Below are positions 46,368 through 55,420 of a stretch of 64,000 bases of DNA, in pieces. The notes under the pieces were generated by a model. That model searched no databases and was not told where the DNA came from. It saw only the letters and a list, made by a program, of their open reading frames with translations. Position 1 is the stretch's first letter, and each line of letters opens with the position of its first letter. This DNA comes from Solibacillus faecavium. GTDB taxonomy: Bacteria; Bacillota; Bacilli; Bacillales_A; Planococcaceae. The stretch lies in contig NZ_JACSPZ010000012.1 in assembly GCF_014836905.1 (NCBI RefSeq), positions 33,118 to 97,117 of the forward strand, in the 5' to 3' direction. The position numbers and the translations under genes are program-made.

Positions 46368-47150
46368 TTAGATCTTTAGTTGGCCCATATTTTTTCGGCT
46401 CATGACTATACCAAGAATACTGGACAAAATCGTCAGACCCACAACCATAAGTACTGTAAGCCAATAAGTTTTCAAAAGTACACTATCTGTTAGAAGCGCT
46501 ATTCCATAATTCGCAAGCTTCCATGGTGTTAAACTCCAAAAAGCCCCAAAAAGTGAATCGATAAACAAACCTAACGATATAATTACAATCGTAACGGCTG
46601 CTGCAATCGATGTGTTGAATGCCGCACTCATTGCAACGGTTACAGCCATGACAAATAGTAACCATAAACAATACGTCCCCAACATCGCAAAAAACTTCAT
46701 CCATTCTACAGTCCCATACAACAATGCAGTATAATACATACTCCCCGCATAGCCGGCAATCGCACTAATCATAGCGATGATGCTTGCTACCATCCATTTA
46801 CTCATATACATTGCCGTAAAAGAAACAGGTCGTACATAGATGAGCGTTGCCGTTCCATTTTGGCGTTCCCGGCTGAATATACCAATATAAGCTGCTATTA
46901 AGACGAGTAAACCAATCGACTGAAACTGACCCGTCGAAGCCATTAAAAGGTCGGCTGGCTGTAATTCAGGCATCGTCAACATAAACCCTTCCGGCATATT
47001 GCCGACAGCTTTTAAAATATCCTCCATAAAGTAATTCATTATTGGGTCACTAATTCCAAGCAGTATAAATACGAGCGGTATCCATAGTAGTTTAAAGCTC
47101 CGTACACTTTCACGCCATTCCTTTAAAAAAAGTGCTTTAAATTGTTGCAT
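46368..47150 (-). CDS. ABC-2 type transporter permease (YxlG-like)
   Basis: A 260-residue permease with six membrane helices; it begins with the FLKEWRESVRSFKLLWIP amphipathic stretch typical of ABC-2 permeases. It overlaps the ATPase gene by 14 nt and ends the four-gene operon. Gene order (regulator, PLDc_N protein, ATPase, permease) matches the end of the B. subtilis sigY operon (yxlE-yxlF-yxlG), though here an XRE regulator replaces the sigma factor. Confidence 0.83.
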   Translation of the reverse strand: MQQFKALFLKEWRESVRSFKLLWIPLVFILLGISDPIMNYFMEDILKAVGNMPEGFMLTMPELQPADLLMASTGQFQSIGLLVLIAAYIGIFSRERQNGTATLIYVRPVSFTAMYMSKWMVASIIAMISAIAGYAGSMYYTALLYGTVEWMKFFAMLGTYCLWLLFVMAVTVAMSAAFNTSIAAAVTIVIISLGLFIDSLFGAFWSLTPWKLANYGIALLTDSVLLKTYWLTVLMVVGLTILSSILGIVMSRKNMGQLKI

Positions 47151-48039
47151 TCTCGCCAGCCACCTTCATAAAGATTTCTTCCAAGCTTGCTGTCTCTCTT
47201 TCCACCTTCAATACTTCACACGGTGAAACAGCAAGCTGGTATAAAAGCTGCTGCATAGTCGGACGATCTTCCAAAATCTCAACATAGACAATATTTCTCG
47301 CCCTTTGAGTTTGAAATGCCGTTTGTTCCGTAAACTGCTGTGCTTCGTTCTCATGAGAAAACGTAATTTTATAGCGTGGCTCCTGAAATTTTTCCTTTAC
47401 TCGCTGCAATGAGCCTTGCTCTACTAATTGTCCGTCACGTAAAAACAATAGTTGATCCGTCATTTCCTCTGCATCATTTAAAATATGTGTCGAATACAAT
47501 ATCGTCGTTTGCTCCTGCACTTCCTTAAGCAAATTCATTACTTCACGACGCCCTACAGGATCCAGTGCGGATACCGGTTCATCCAATAATAAAAGTTTTG
47601 GCTTATGAACGAGTGCCTGTGCAATACCCAACCGTTGCTTCATTCCACCTGAAAAAGTGACGGTTTTCTTATTCATGGCGCCCTCTAACCCAACAAACGA
47701 AAGCATCTTTTTGCACTCACTTTTTAAAGTACGTTTATCAAGATTACTTAAACTCGCCACCATTTCCATATACTCCAGCGCAGTCAGCCACGAGTAGAAT
47801 TGTGGATATTGCGGCAAAAAGCCGATTGCACTACGCATATCTTTTATATTAGGCATAATAATTTTTCCACTTGTCGGCTCCATTAAATGGGCTAGCATCG
47901 AAAGCGCAGTTGTCTTCCCAGCACCATTTGGACCAATTAGTGCTGTAGACGTATGCATTGGTAATGAAAACGATAGGCCATCTACTACTTTTTTGGGGCC
48001 AAACTGCTTTGTTAAGCCTTCCACTTCAATACATATCAT
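47137..48039 (-). CDS. ABC transporter ATP-binding protein (YxlF-like)
   Basis: A 300-residue ATPase. Walker A is GPNGAGKTT (36-44), the signature FSGGM (129-133) and Walker B LLLLDEP with D153/E154, followed by SALDP and the switch histidine in YSTHIL. The ATG overlaps the previous stop (ATGA). It powers the neighbouring permease. Confidence 0.9.
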   Translation of the reverse strand: MICIEVEGLTKQFGPKKVVDGLSFSLPMHTSTALIGPNGAGKTTALSMLAHLMEPTSGKIIMPNIKDMRSAIGFLPQYPQFYSWLTALEYMEMVASLSNLDKRTLKSECKKMLSFVGLEGAMNKKTVTFSGGMKQRLGIAQALVHKPKLLLLDEPVSALDPVGRREVMNLLKEVQEQTTILYSTHILNDAEEMTDQLLFLRDGQLVEQGSLQRVKEKFQEPRYKITFSHENEAQQFTEQTAFQTQRARNIVYVEILEDRPTMQQLLYQLAVSPCEVLKVERETASLEEIFMKVAGENATI

Positions 48040-48236
48040 TGGTTTTTACGTCCAAAAAGAAAATACGCAATTGGCCCAAGCGTATTAACAAATAGTGACA
48101 CGACAATCCAAAACCATTTTGGTCCGCGGGTTTCATGAATACGAATAATATCAACAATCGCTACTGCCGCCAACACAAACTGCAATACTAATAGCGGGGC
48201 AATCAATCCCCAAGGAATATTTGATAAAGCTTCCAT
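48036..48236 (-). CDS. PLDc_N-domain two-helix membrane protein (YxlE-like)
   Basis: A 66-residue protein made of two membrane helices with the PLDc_N pattern (AIVDIIRI, then GPKWFWIVVSLFVNTLGPIAYFLFGR). B. subtilis YxlE, also encoded in front of an ABC ATPase and permease, acts as a negative regulator of SigY. The ATG follows GAGGAGG one base after the regulator stop. Confidence 0.87.
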   Translation of the reverse strand: MEALSNIPWGLIAPLLVLQFVLAAVAIVDIIRIHETRGPKWFWIVVSLFVNTLGPIAYFLFGRKNQ

Positions 48237-48237
48237 C

Positions 48238-49356
48238 TTACAATTCCTCCTCTAATTTTAAATGATGCTTCAAATTAACGATTAAATTTTTATAACGTAC
48301 ATCTTGCTGGACATTCGCTAACATCGGATTATTGGTGATACCATCTATTATTGACCGTCTTATTGTTTCCTCATCACGGGGGGCTTGCGAACTAAGCATT
48401 ACTTCCCTTGCAATCCACCCGTCCAGTAAATAAAAATAATCATCGCCTACAAGCTGAAGAGGGAAATTAATTTTCATACAAATTTTCACATAGCACTCAA
48501 CACAACGAAGGGCCTGCTCTATATTATTTTGTGCTGCATATCCGCTTGAAGCACGTATATAAAATAGGAGTGCTGTATGAGCATTTAATTTTCCAATATT
48601 AAAGGTTTCGATCATTGTTTCGATACGGCGAACGGATTGTTCAAAATATGCCTCATTGTCTGCTTCTAACATTAATGCTTCACTCGCATTTGAAATGACA
48701 CATAACAATTGCTGGTACATATTGACCTGGAAAATTTCCTTCGCCTTCTCCGTGTTGCCGAGCATCATTTGGGCTGTTGCGATTAACTGTTCATTCCCTA
48801 GCTGAATAATTGCATCTTCTCCTAAAAGCTCAAGTACTTGTTGGGGCTCCCCTTTTAAAATATACGTAAGGGCCTCCAGTAAATTTGCTTCATTTGTCAG
48901 TTTATAATCTCCACTAAACTCCTTTACACGGATGCAAAGTCCTTGGATTTTTTTAGTTACCTGCTCTTTGTCATCGGCCTTGTTGAAATAATTCACATAA
49001 AGTTGCGCCATCTTCAGCAAAAAAGGAAAGCAGGAATAGTATTCCTCAATCAGTAACTCGATAGTCCTATCTACCTCTTCAAATGGCTCTTTCGAAAAGC
49101 GTCTTGCCAACTCCTCATACATATTCATAATCCGCTCATTCGTCAACTGTGGTTTATACCCTAACAATTCATCAATCGATACGTTAAAATATGTTGCAAG
49201 CTTTGGCAATATTGATATGTCGGGATAACTTTGCCCTTTTTCCCATTTCGACACAGCTGCTCTGGAAACCCCCATAAAACGAGCAATATCCTCTTGTGTT
49301 ACATTTAATTTTTTTCGATTATTCATAAAAATGGTCGCAAATTGAAAGTTATCCAT
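48238..49356 (-). CDS. XRE-family regulator with TPR-like C-terminus
   Basis: A 372-residue protein. Residues 7-65 form an XRE helix-turn-helix (LNVTQEDIARFMGVSRAAVSKWEKG), and the remaining 300 residues are helical, TPR-like, as in Rgg/PlcR-type or related sensors of peptides. It is the first gene of the operon with the YxlEFG-like transporter, so it probably controls that export system. Direct repeats at 49408-49449 upstream may be its sites. Confidence 0.85.
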   Translation of the reverse strand: MDNFQFATIFMNNRKKLNVTQEDIARFMGVSRAAVSKWEKGQSYPDISILPKLATYFNVSIDELLGYKPQLTNERIMNMYEELARRFSKEPFEEVDRTIELLIEEYYSCFPFLLKMAQLYVNYFNKADDKEQVTKKIQGLCIRVKEFSGDYKLTNEANLLEALTYILKGEPQQVLELLGEDAIIQLGNEQLIATAQMMLGNTEKAKEIFQVNMYQQLLCVISNASEALMLEADNEAYFEQSVRRIETMIETFNIGKLNAHTALLFYIRASSGYAAQNNIEQALRCVECYVKICMKINFPLQLVGDDYFYLLDGWIAREVMLSSQAPRDEETIRRSIIDGITNNPMLANVQQDVRYKNLIVNLKHHLKLEEEL

Positions 49357-49407
49357 CCCTTCACCTCTTAACCTAATTATAAGAAGAAATGATATGTTTT
49401 TATAGCG

Positions 49408-49449
49408 ACTAATTGTTTCAATTTAATGATTTTGTCAACTAATGGTTTC
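49408..49449 (-). promoter_or_regulatory. Direct repeats and -35 element before the XRE gene
   Basis: ACTAATTGTTTC (49408-49419) and ACTAATGGTTTC (49438-49449) differ at one base and are 30 bp apart. A TTGACA (minus strand, 49433-49438) touches the second copy. The layout suits a regulator acting at this promoter. Confidence 0.4.
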
Positions 49450-49457
49450 TTCATAAC

Positions 49458-49495
49458 AAAAAAACAGGCTGTCCAATAGCTAGACACCCTGCATA
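49458..49495 (-). terminator. Terminator of the PfkB kinase gene
   Basis: A stem of eight pairs and one mismatch (49465-49473 with 49483-49491), followed on the minus strand by seven T. Confidence 0.78.
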
Positions 49496-49502
49496 TTTTC
49501 TA

Positions 49503-50450
49503 CTATTTAATTAAATGTTTTATATCTTCATAGTTTGGCAGTGCAGTTAATGCACCCGCTTTTGTTGCAGCCATTGCGCCTAGCTTATTACCAAATGCCA
49601 CACAGTCTACTAAATCCTCTTTCACTGTTGGCAGTCCATTGAAATGAACATAGCGCAGAACGCCTGCCATAAACGCATCTCCAGCACCTGTTGTGTCTAC
49701 TGGAACAACCCGGTCAACAGGAACATGTGTAACTTCACCATTGAGTACAGCATATGCACCGTCAGCCCCTACTGTAATTAAAACAATCGGTACTAATAGC
49801 TCGTCCAGCTTTTGTAAGCCTTCTTCAATTGTTGTTGTTTCTGTTAAGAAAAACAACTCTTCATCTGTTAGCTTTAAAATGTCGGCATCTTCAAAAAATG
49901 ATGCAACCGTTTCGCGGCAAATTTCTTCGGATTCCCAACGTAATGGACGAATATTCGCATCGATGGCGATAATCGCTCCTTTATCCTTAGCCATTTCTAC
50001 AGCAGCACGTGTCGTTTTTAAAGCTGTTTCTTCAAACATTGTTCCTGAACATACATTTAAAATAGAAGCACGCTTGAAAGCTTCCTCATTCAATTGCTCA
50101 GGTGTTACTTGTAAATTCGGCGTCTCATCGACATAATCTTTAAATACTCGCTCACAGTTTTCTGTTAAATGCACGTATACTCCACTTACACGCTTTTTCG
50201 CATCAAATACTGCAAAATCTAAATTGACGCCTTCTTTTGAGATCTCCTGGCGACAAAATTCCGATGTTTCGTCATCCCCTGTAATGGTAATAAGGGCTGA
50301 CGGAGCACCAATTCGACTAATTCCCGCGGCTACATTGATTGTTGCGCCACCCAAAAACTTCGTGAATGACGTATTCGTTTTGTCATTTGCAATATAATCA
50401 ACGAATGCATCTCCATAAACTAAGATGAATTCTTTGTCTAATTGACTCAT
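49503..50450 (-). CDS. PfkB-family sugar kinase (fructokinase-like)
   Basis: A 315-residue ribokinase-fold enzyme. GGATINVAAGISRIG (34-48) is the first PfkB signature and DTTGAGDAF (252-260) the second, with the catalytic base D258. It most resembles fructokinases and 2-keto-sugar kinases. It is monocistronic, with no sugar transporter or hydrolase near, so the sugar is not known. The ATG follows GGAGG at a long (11-nt) spacing. Confidence 0.82.
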   Translation of the reverse strand: MSQLDKEFILVYGDAFVDYIANDKTNTSFTKFLGGATINVAAGISRIGAPSALITITGDDETSEFCRQEISKEGVNLDFAVFDAKKRVSGVYVHLTENCERVFKDYVDETPNLQVTPEQLNEEAFKRASILNVCSGTMFEETALKTTRAAVEMAKDKGAIIAIDANIRPLRWESEEICRETVASFFEDADILKLTDEELFFLTETTTIEEGLQKLDELLVPIVLITVGADGAYAVLNGEVTHVPVDRVVPVDTTGAGDAFMAGVLRYVHFNGLPTVKEDLVDCVAFGNKLGAMAATKAGALTALPNYEDIKHLIK

Positions 50451-50600
50451 TAATTGTCTAACCTCCGACGTTTTATGTTCTTACTAATTTACCATAGAAA
50501 AGAACGATTTATAAAACTTTATACTATTCTGACACTAATCGTTTTTTCGCTTACTATATTTATTTCTGTTATACTGTGTTTCGGTAAGGAGAGGATTTTG

Positions 50601-51161
50601 ATGACGATTATTATTCGAAATGCGGAAATAAAAGATGCCGCTGCTATTGCCCCTTTAATTTATGACGCTATTGGCGACATTGCAAATAATTTGACTGGAC
50701 AAGACGTCCCTCAAAAAATATTAGCATCTTTAGAACAGTTAGTTACAGAAACAACGAATCGACATAGCTATTTAAATACATACGTAGCTGAGAGAAATGA
50801 CGAAATATTGGGGATTGTCGTGTTATATGACGGACATCTTGGGAAAAAGCTGGATAGTCAACTGGAAGCACAGCTAGCTGAAAAAGGCATCCATATTACG
50901 TTAGATGTTGAGGCTCATATGGATGAATATTATATTGATACAATTTGTGTTTCTAAAGATGCACGCGGTCTTGGTATTGGAACGCGCCTTTTGCAGTTTG
51001 CTGAACAAAAGGGTAAGCAATTAGGCTACAGCAAAATTTCTTTAAATGTGGAATTGGAGAAGATTGATGCTAGACGCTTATATGAACGGATGGGCTACTC
51101 TACAACCGAAAGCTGGACAATTATTAACGAACCATTTCATCATATGGTGAAATCGCTATAG
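50601..51161 (+). CDS. GNAT-family N-acetyltransferase
   Basis: A 186-residue enzyme. The acetyl-CoA loop is VSKDARGLGIGTRLL, and the later LNVELEKIDARRLYERMGY part is the usual GNAT end. The ATG at 50601 follows AAGGAGAGG; the frame is open for 49 codons upstream but lacks a site. Substrate unknown. The EamA transporter follows after 16 nt, so the two may be one transcript. Confidence 0.85.
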   Translation: MTIIIRNAEIKDAAAIAPLIYDAIGDIANNLTGQDVPQKILASLEQLVTETTNRHSYLNTYVAERNDEILGIVVLYDGHLGKKLDSQLEAQLAEKGIHITLDVEAHMDEYYIDTICVSKDARGLGIGTRLLQFAEQKGKQLGYSKISLNVELEKIDARRLYERMGYSTTESWTIINEPFHHMVKSL

Positions 51162-51177
51162 AATAGGAAGAAACACA

Positions 51178-52101
51178 ATGAAACAAAATTGGATTTACTC
51201 ACTGCTTGTTGTTATTGCGGCAAGCAGTTATGGCGTACTATCTACTATAGTAAAAGTTGCCATGCAGCATGGCTATACAACAGCAGAAGCTGTCACTAGC
51301 CAATATTTTTTCGGCTTTTTAATGGCCCTTTTATTATTTATTTTAACACAGCGAACATTACCGAACATTACAAAGTCCGGTGCAGTGACCCTTATCTTTG
51401 CCGGTATATTTACTGCCCTTACAGGAATTGTCTACGGTCAATCGCTAAATTATTTACCGGCCTCACTAGCGGTCGTCATGCTTTTCCAATTTACTTGGAT
51501 TGGACTCTTTATGAATTGCTTCGTAAGTAGACGATTACCGAGCCGTATTGAGCTATTCTCTTTAGCCTTCTTACTTGCGGGAACGATTTTAGCCGCTGGT
51601 ATTATCGATGTAGATTTGTCCCAAATTGCTTGGCAAGGATGGGCACTAGGCTTAGCAGCTGCTTTTACTTTTGCCGCCTTTCTACAGATTAATGCCCGTA
51701 AAGTTGAGGGTGTGACAATGGTTGGTAGAACATTTATTTTATCCGTTATTGCGCTCCTTGTTATTTCAATCTTTTTAACACCTGAAATTATCTGGAACGG
51801 GCAATTAGGTACCGGACTATGGAAGTTTGGGATGGCACTTGGTTTATTCGGTATTATTTTACCTATTTTATTATTCTCGATTGCTGCACCTAAAGTTGGC
51901 GGAGCACTCGTTTCAATTTTAAGTGCGATGGAACTGCCGGTAGCCATTATCGTATCCGTCCTTGTATTAAATGAAAGCCTAACGATGATTCAAGTTGGCG
52001 GAATTATTCTCGTTTTATTCGGCATGGTATTGCCTTCCTATTTTACTGCAAAGAAAATGCGTGCAATAGAAAAGAAGAACAATGAAACGAACTCCATTTA
52101 A
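51178..52101 (+). CDS. EamA/DMT-family transporter
   Basis: A 307-residue protein with ten membrane helices arranged as two EamA repeats. The end of each repeat shows the usual ALVSILSAMELPVAIIVS and LNESLTMIQVGGIILVLFGM pattern. Likely a metabolite exporter; the substrate cannot be given. Together with the preceding acetyltransferase it could modify and export the same compound, but that is a guess from spacing. Confidence 0.85.
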   Translation: MKQNWIYSLLVVIAASSYGVLSTIVKVAMQHGYTTAEAVTSQYFFGFLMALLLFILTQRTLPNITKSGAVTLIFAGIFTALTGIVYGQSLNYLPASLAVVMLFQFTWIGLFMNCFVSRRLPSRIELFSLAFLLAGTILAAGIIDVDLSQIAWQGWALGLAAAFTFAAFLQINARKVEGVTMVGRTFILSVIALLVISIFLTPEIIWNGQLGTGLWKFGMALGLFGIILPILLFSIAAPKVGGALVSILSAMELPVAIIVSVLVLNESLTMIQVGGIILVLFGMVLPSYFTAKKMRAIEKKNNETNSI

Positions 52102-52104
52102 AAG

Positions 52105-52142
52105 AGCTGTTGTCTGTATTTTTACAGGCAGCAGCTTTTTTA
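52105..52142 (+). terminator. Terminator after the EamA gene
   Basis: A 14-bp stem with G-U pairs (52105-52118 with 52123-52136), then six T. Confidence 0.88.
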
Positions 52143-52160
52143 GTTGCAGAGCTTTAATTT

Positions 52161-52385
52161 TATTTGAACAAATGTTGTAGATATTAGAAACTTCTTCGGT
52201 GATATTAGAACATCTGTACCCTTTTATAGAAATTTTCCATCACTTATTTGAACAACTGAAATAGATTTTAGAAAATCAGGTCTTTATTAGAACTTTTATG
52301 CATATATTAGAAGATTTTAAATAATTATTAGAAAATTTAACCATATTTAATGAAGTAGTAATTCTATTTGAATTATAGGCCAGAA
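52161..52385 (+). repeat. Phased array of about eleven 18-21-bp TATTAGAA units
   Basis: Units start at 52161, 52182, 52203, 52224, 52245, 52266, 52285, 52305, 52326, about 52346 and 52365. Each begins with TATTAGAA or a one- to three-base variant (TATTTGAA, TTTTAGAA, TTATAGAA), while the remaining 11-13 bases vary. Six of the first spacings are exactly 21 bp, two helical turns. The array fills the gap between a terminator and the promoter of the lyase-like gene. No stem or reading frame explains it. Confidence 0.7.
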
Positions 52386-52488
52386 TACTTATTCTCATTA
52401 ATTATTATAATTGATTAAATTTTCCAACAATTGTAGAATGAAAGTATTACCTAGTAGTTTCTATCATTTGATTGGAGGCCCATTCATC

Positions 52489-54012
52489 ATGTTTTTTCAA
52501 AATTTCCGCGATCAAGTAAACGAGAAAGAAGGTATTTTATTTCCTTCCAACAGTTATCGTCAAATGGTTCTACAGCCTGCGTATGACGAAGCACGTAAGC
52601 ACTTTTTAGATGCAATGCTTCAAATTCATATTGCACACTTGAAAATGTTAGAGGAGCAGGAGCTAGTAACCACAGATGAAGCACGTCGAATTGGGCAAGC
52701 CATACAGAAATTGGACCTGGAATATTATAAAACACGCGATTATAATCCACAGTTTGAAGATTTATTTTTCCGTATTGAAAATAAATTAATTGAACTCGGT
52801 GGCGATATTTCAGGAAATTTACATATTGGCCGCAGTCGAAACGATATGGGAATTGCTATTTATCGCATGACATTACGCAAAAAGATGCTGACCCTTATGC
52901 AGGAGCTTATAAATTTACGCCATTCTTTAATTCTGTTTGCCGAGGAACATGTCGAAACGATCATGATTGGCTATACACATACCCAGCAAGCACAGCCGAC
53001 AACGTTTGCCCACTATTTAAAAGCGGTTATTGACCAATTGACTCGTGACTATAAACGGATGCAGGCTGCCTACGAGAACATTAACCGCAGTAGCATGGGC
53101 GCTGCCGCTTTAACAACAACGGGCTTCCCTATTAGCCGCGAACGGGTGCAGGAGCTTCTTGCCTTCGATGATTTAATTGAAAATGCATGGGATGCCGTTG
53201 CTGGCGCTGACTATATTGCCGAAGCAGCCAGCACTGTACAACTTGCCGCTTTAAACTTAGGGCGTACATCACAAGACTTTTTATTGTGGGCAACACAGGA
53301 GTTTAATGCTTTTAAGCTTGCGAGCCCATATGTACAGATCAGTTCAATAATGCCTCAAAAGCGAAATCCTGTTTCTATTGAGCATACACGTTCCCTACTA
53401 TCTTCTGTTGTAGGGGATGCAAGTACGGTTTTACAAATGGTTCATAATACACCCTTTGGAGACATCGTTGATACAGAGGATGATATGCAGCCCTATTTAT
53501 GGCGGGCAATTGACCGTTTAGTCGGAATTTATAAGTTGTTTGGAAGCTTGATTGTGACAATGGATGTAAACAAAGAAAATCTGCTAAAGCGTGCGCAAAA
53601 CAGTTTTGCCAACGTAACAGAGCTTGCGGATTCTCTTGTTCGTTCAGAAAATATTTCATTCCGCCAATCCCATAAAATTGTAAGTCTTTGTGTGCGAGAG
53701 CTTATAGCAAATAATGAAGAATCGCTTGCAAGCCTAACGTGGGACTTAGCAAATGAGAAATGCCTTGAAATTACAGGGAAGCCTCTCCAAATAAATGAAA
53801 TTGCCTTTTATCAAGCCATTCAACCTGAATACTTCGTCAATATCCGCACTTTGAAAGGGGGTCCTGCCCCTGTGACGATGAGAAAGTCACTTGTACAGGC
53901 GCAGGATGACTCTGTACCGCTTGAAAACTGGCTACGGGAAAAAACAGAATCAATTTTACAGGCAGAAGAGCAATTAGATAAATTTTTAAAGGGGTGGACG
54001 ACTAATGAATGA
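52489..54012 (+). CDS. Argininosuccinate lyase-like enzyme (ASL/fumarase superfamily)
   Basis: A 507-residue lyase. The superfamily signature is SSIMPQKRNP (285-294), and ArgH-type blocks are GRSRND (114-119) and GYTHTQQAQPTT (161-172). The ATG at 52489 follows GGAGG; the open frame to 52411 has no site. It is longer than normal ArgH and there is no argG or other arginine gene near; instead it overlaps a sugar-kinase-like gene by 8 nt. It may therefore be a C-N lyase acting on another aspartate or succinate adduct, as some ArgH paralogues do, rather than a biosynthetic ArgH. Confidence 0.8.
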   Translation: MFFQNFRDQVNEKEGILFPSNSYRQMVLQPAYDEARKHFLDAMLQIHIAHLKMLEEQELVTTDEARRIGQAIQKLDLEYYKTRDYNPQFEDLFFRIENKLIELGGDISGNLHIGRSRNDMGIAIYRMTLRKKMLTLMQELINLRHSLILFAEEHVETIMIGYTHTQQAQPTTFAHYLKAVIDQLTRDYKRMQAAYENINRSSMGAAALTTTGFPISRERVQELLAFDDLIENAWDAVAGADYIAEAASTVQLAALNLGRTSQDFLLWATQEFNAFKLASPYVQISSIMPQKRNPVSIEHTRSLLSSVVGDASTVLQMVHNTPFGDIVDTEDDMQPYLWRAIDRLVGIYKLFGSLIVTMDVNKENLLKRAQNSFANVTELADSLVRSENISFRQSHKIVSLCVRELIANNEESLASLTWDLANEKCLEITGKPLQINEIAFYQAIQPEYFVNIRTLKGGPAPVTMRKSLVQAQDDSVPLENWLREKTESILQAEEQLDKFLKGWTTNE

Positions 54013-54952
54013 ACAATTTATTTTAGCTGTTGACGGTGGCGCAACAAAAACGGTTATGACAATTCGTTCGTCAGAGGGACGCGAGTTATTTTCCGCAACC
54101 TCTACTAGCTCGAATTATCAAGCGGCAGGAATTGAACATGTACAACATGTATATACAGGATTACTAAGAAGTGCAGCAGCCCATTTACCGAGTCTATTTA
54201 TCGATGTGGCGGTATTTGCCATTTCTGGGGTTGATACGGATCAAGATAAAAAAATTATCGAAGAAATTATTGAAGAAAGTATCGCACGCTGTCCATTCAC
54301 TTTTGGTCACGTTATTATTGAAAATGATGTGGAAGCGACATTAAAAGGATTAGGTCATCATGATGTGAGTTTACTCATTTCAGGGACTGGAGCCATATGC
54401 TATAGCTATATGAATAACAGAATTATCCGTGCAGGAGGTTGGGGTCATCGCGTTGGGGATGAAGGTAGTGGCTACTGGATAGGTAAGCATATCGCCAAGG
54501 CCATTTTCCGCGCTGCAGACGGTCGCAATAAGCCGACTGCATTAACAGAGCTTGTTTTAAAAGGCCATCACGTAAACAGTACGGATGAACTGTTTAACTT
54601 AATCTATTCCCCGGATTATACGAATGCACGGTTAGCAAGCTTAGGTTCCTATTTACAGCAGGCGGTGGACATGGACGATGCAGTTGCCCATAAAATTATG
54701 CTTAAAGCGGTGGACGAACTTGTATTACTAGCAGCAACAACGTTAAAAAATGCCGGCTATGCAAATGAAGTGCATACACTGTTCTTAAATGGCGGTGTAT
54801 TGAAAAACAATCCGAGCATAATGAATGGAGTCATCACACAACTTGAACAAACGCATCCAAATCTAACTGTAAAACTATGTGAAGAAAAACCAATAGAATC
54901 TATTTTCAATCGAGGCTTACGGGAAATTAACGGGACCCTCTATATCAACTAA
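54005..54952 (+). CDS. BadF/BadG/BcrA/BcrD ATPase-family, N-acetylglucosamine kinase-like
   Basis: A 315-residue protein of the ASKHA fold. AVDGGATKT (9-17) is the phosphate 1 loop, LISGTGAICYSY the phosphate 2 loop, and GGWGHRVGDEGSGYWIG is the typical strand shared with N-acetylglucosamine kinases. There are no FeS cysteines, so it is a kinase and not a BadF-type activator. The start lies inside the end of the lyase gene, so the two are coupled. The pairing suggests an amino-sugar-linked substrate for both, which is an inference. Confidence 0.85.
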   Translation: MNEQFILAVDGGATKTVMTIRSSEGRELFSATSTSSNYQAAGIEHVQHVYTGLLRSAAAHLPSLFIDVAVFAISGVDTDQDKKIIEEIIEESIARCPFTFGHVIIENDVEATLKGLGHHDVSLLISGTGAICYSYMNNRIIRAGGWGHRVGDEGSGYWIGKHIAKAIFRAADGRNKPTALTELVLKGHHVNSTDELFNLIYSPDYTNARLASLGSYLQQAVDMDDAVAHKIMLKAVDELVLLAATTLKNAGYANEVHTLFLNGGVLKNNPSIMNGVITQLEQTHPNLTVKLCEEKPIESIFNRGLREINGTLYIN

Positions 54953-54956
54953 AAAC

Positions 54957-54998
54957 AAAGAGGTCAAGTACGATGAAAATCGCCTTGACCTCTTTTTA
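54957..54998. terminator. Two-way terminator after the kinase-like gene
   Basis: A perfect 12-bp stem (54957-54968 with 54984-54995) followed by T on the plus strand; the converging DUF1232 gene stops at 55000. Confidence 0.9.
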
Positions 54999-54999
54999 C

Positions 55000-55368
55000 T
55001 TACTGCGCCTCAAATTTCGAATCAATCATTTGCTTCGCTTCCAACTTCATTTCATCAGTAATAGATAGATACACTTTTCCAAGCGCAGTTAAAATAATAA
55101 ACGCATCATCCGTCAAACCAACTAGCGGTAAAAAGTCGACAATTAAATCAATCGGAAAAATGAAATAACCGAGCGCCCCCAGAACAATCAGTTTATTCGC
55201 TTTCGACATATCCGGGCTACGTAATGCCACAAAAAGTGTAGCTGCTGCATGCATTGCTTTATAGCCTAAACCGCCACCGAATTTTTTAAATTTATTGAGG
55301 AATTTATTTTCTGAATAGTGTTCTTCCTGACCATCGATCATTTTATCAAAATTAAATTGTTCAGCCAT
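55000..55368 (-). CDS. YkvA-type DUF1232 membrane protein
   Basis: A 122-residue protein whose core GALGYFIFPIDLIVDFLPLVGLTDDAFII is the DUF1232 hallmark; it forms two membrane-associated helices with a charged turn. The ATG follows GGAGGAG. The family has no known biochemical role. Confidence 0.87.
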   Translation of the reverse strand: MAEQFNFDKMIDGQEEHYSENKFLNKFKKFGGGLGYKAMHAAATLFVALRSPDMSKANKLIVLGALGYFIFPIDLIVDFLPLVGLTDDAFIILTALGKVYLSITDEMKLEAKQMIDSKFEAQ

Positions 55369-55420
55369 TATTTCTCTCCTCCATTCTCCCTATATATTCC
55401 CTTAATTTTGCTGTTTGTAA

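Noticed and set aside
50454..50600. N-terminal membrane extension of the GNAT protein
   Set aside because: The frame is open upstream, but the good binding site lies directly before the ATG at 50601, and the extension overlaps the kinase promoter.
52161..52385. CRISPR array
   Set aside because: The shared part is only about 8 bases and the period 21 bp, with no cas genes; far too short for repeats and spacers.
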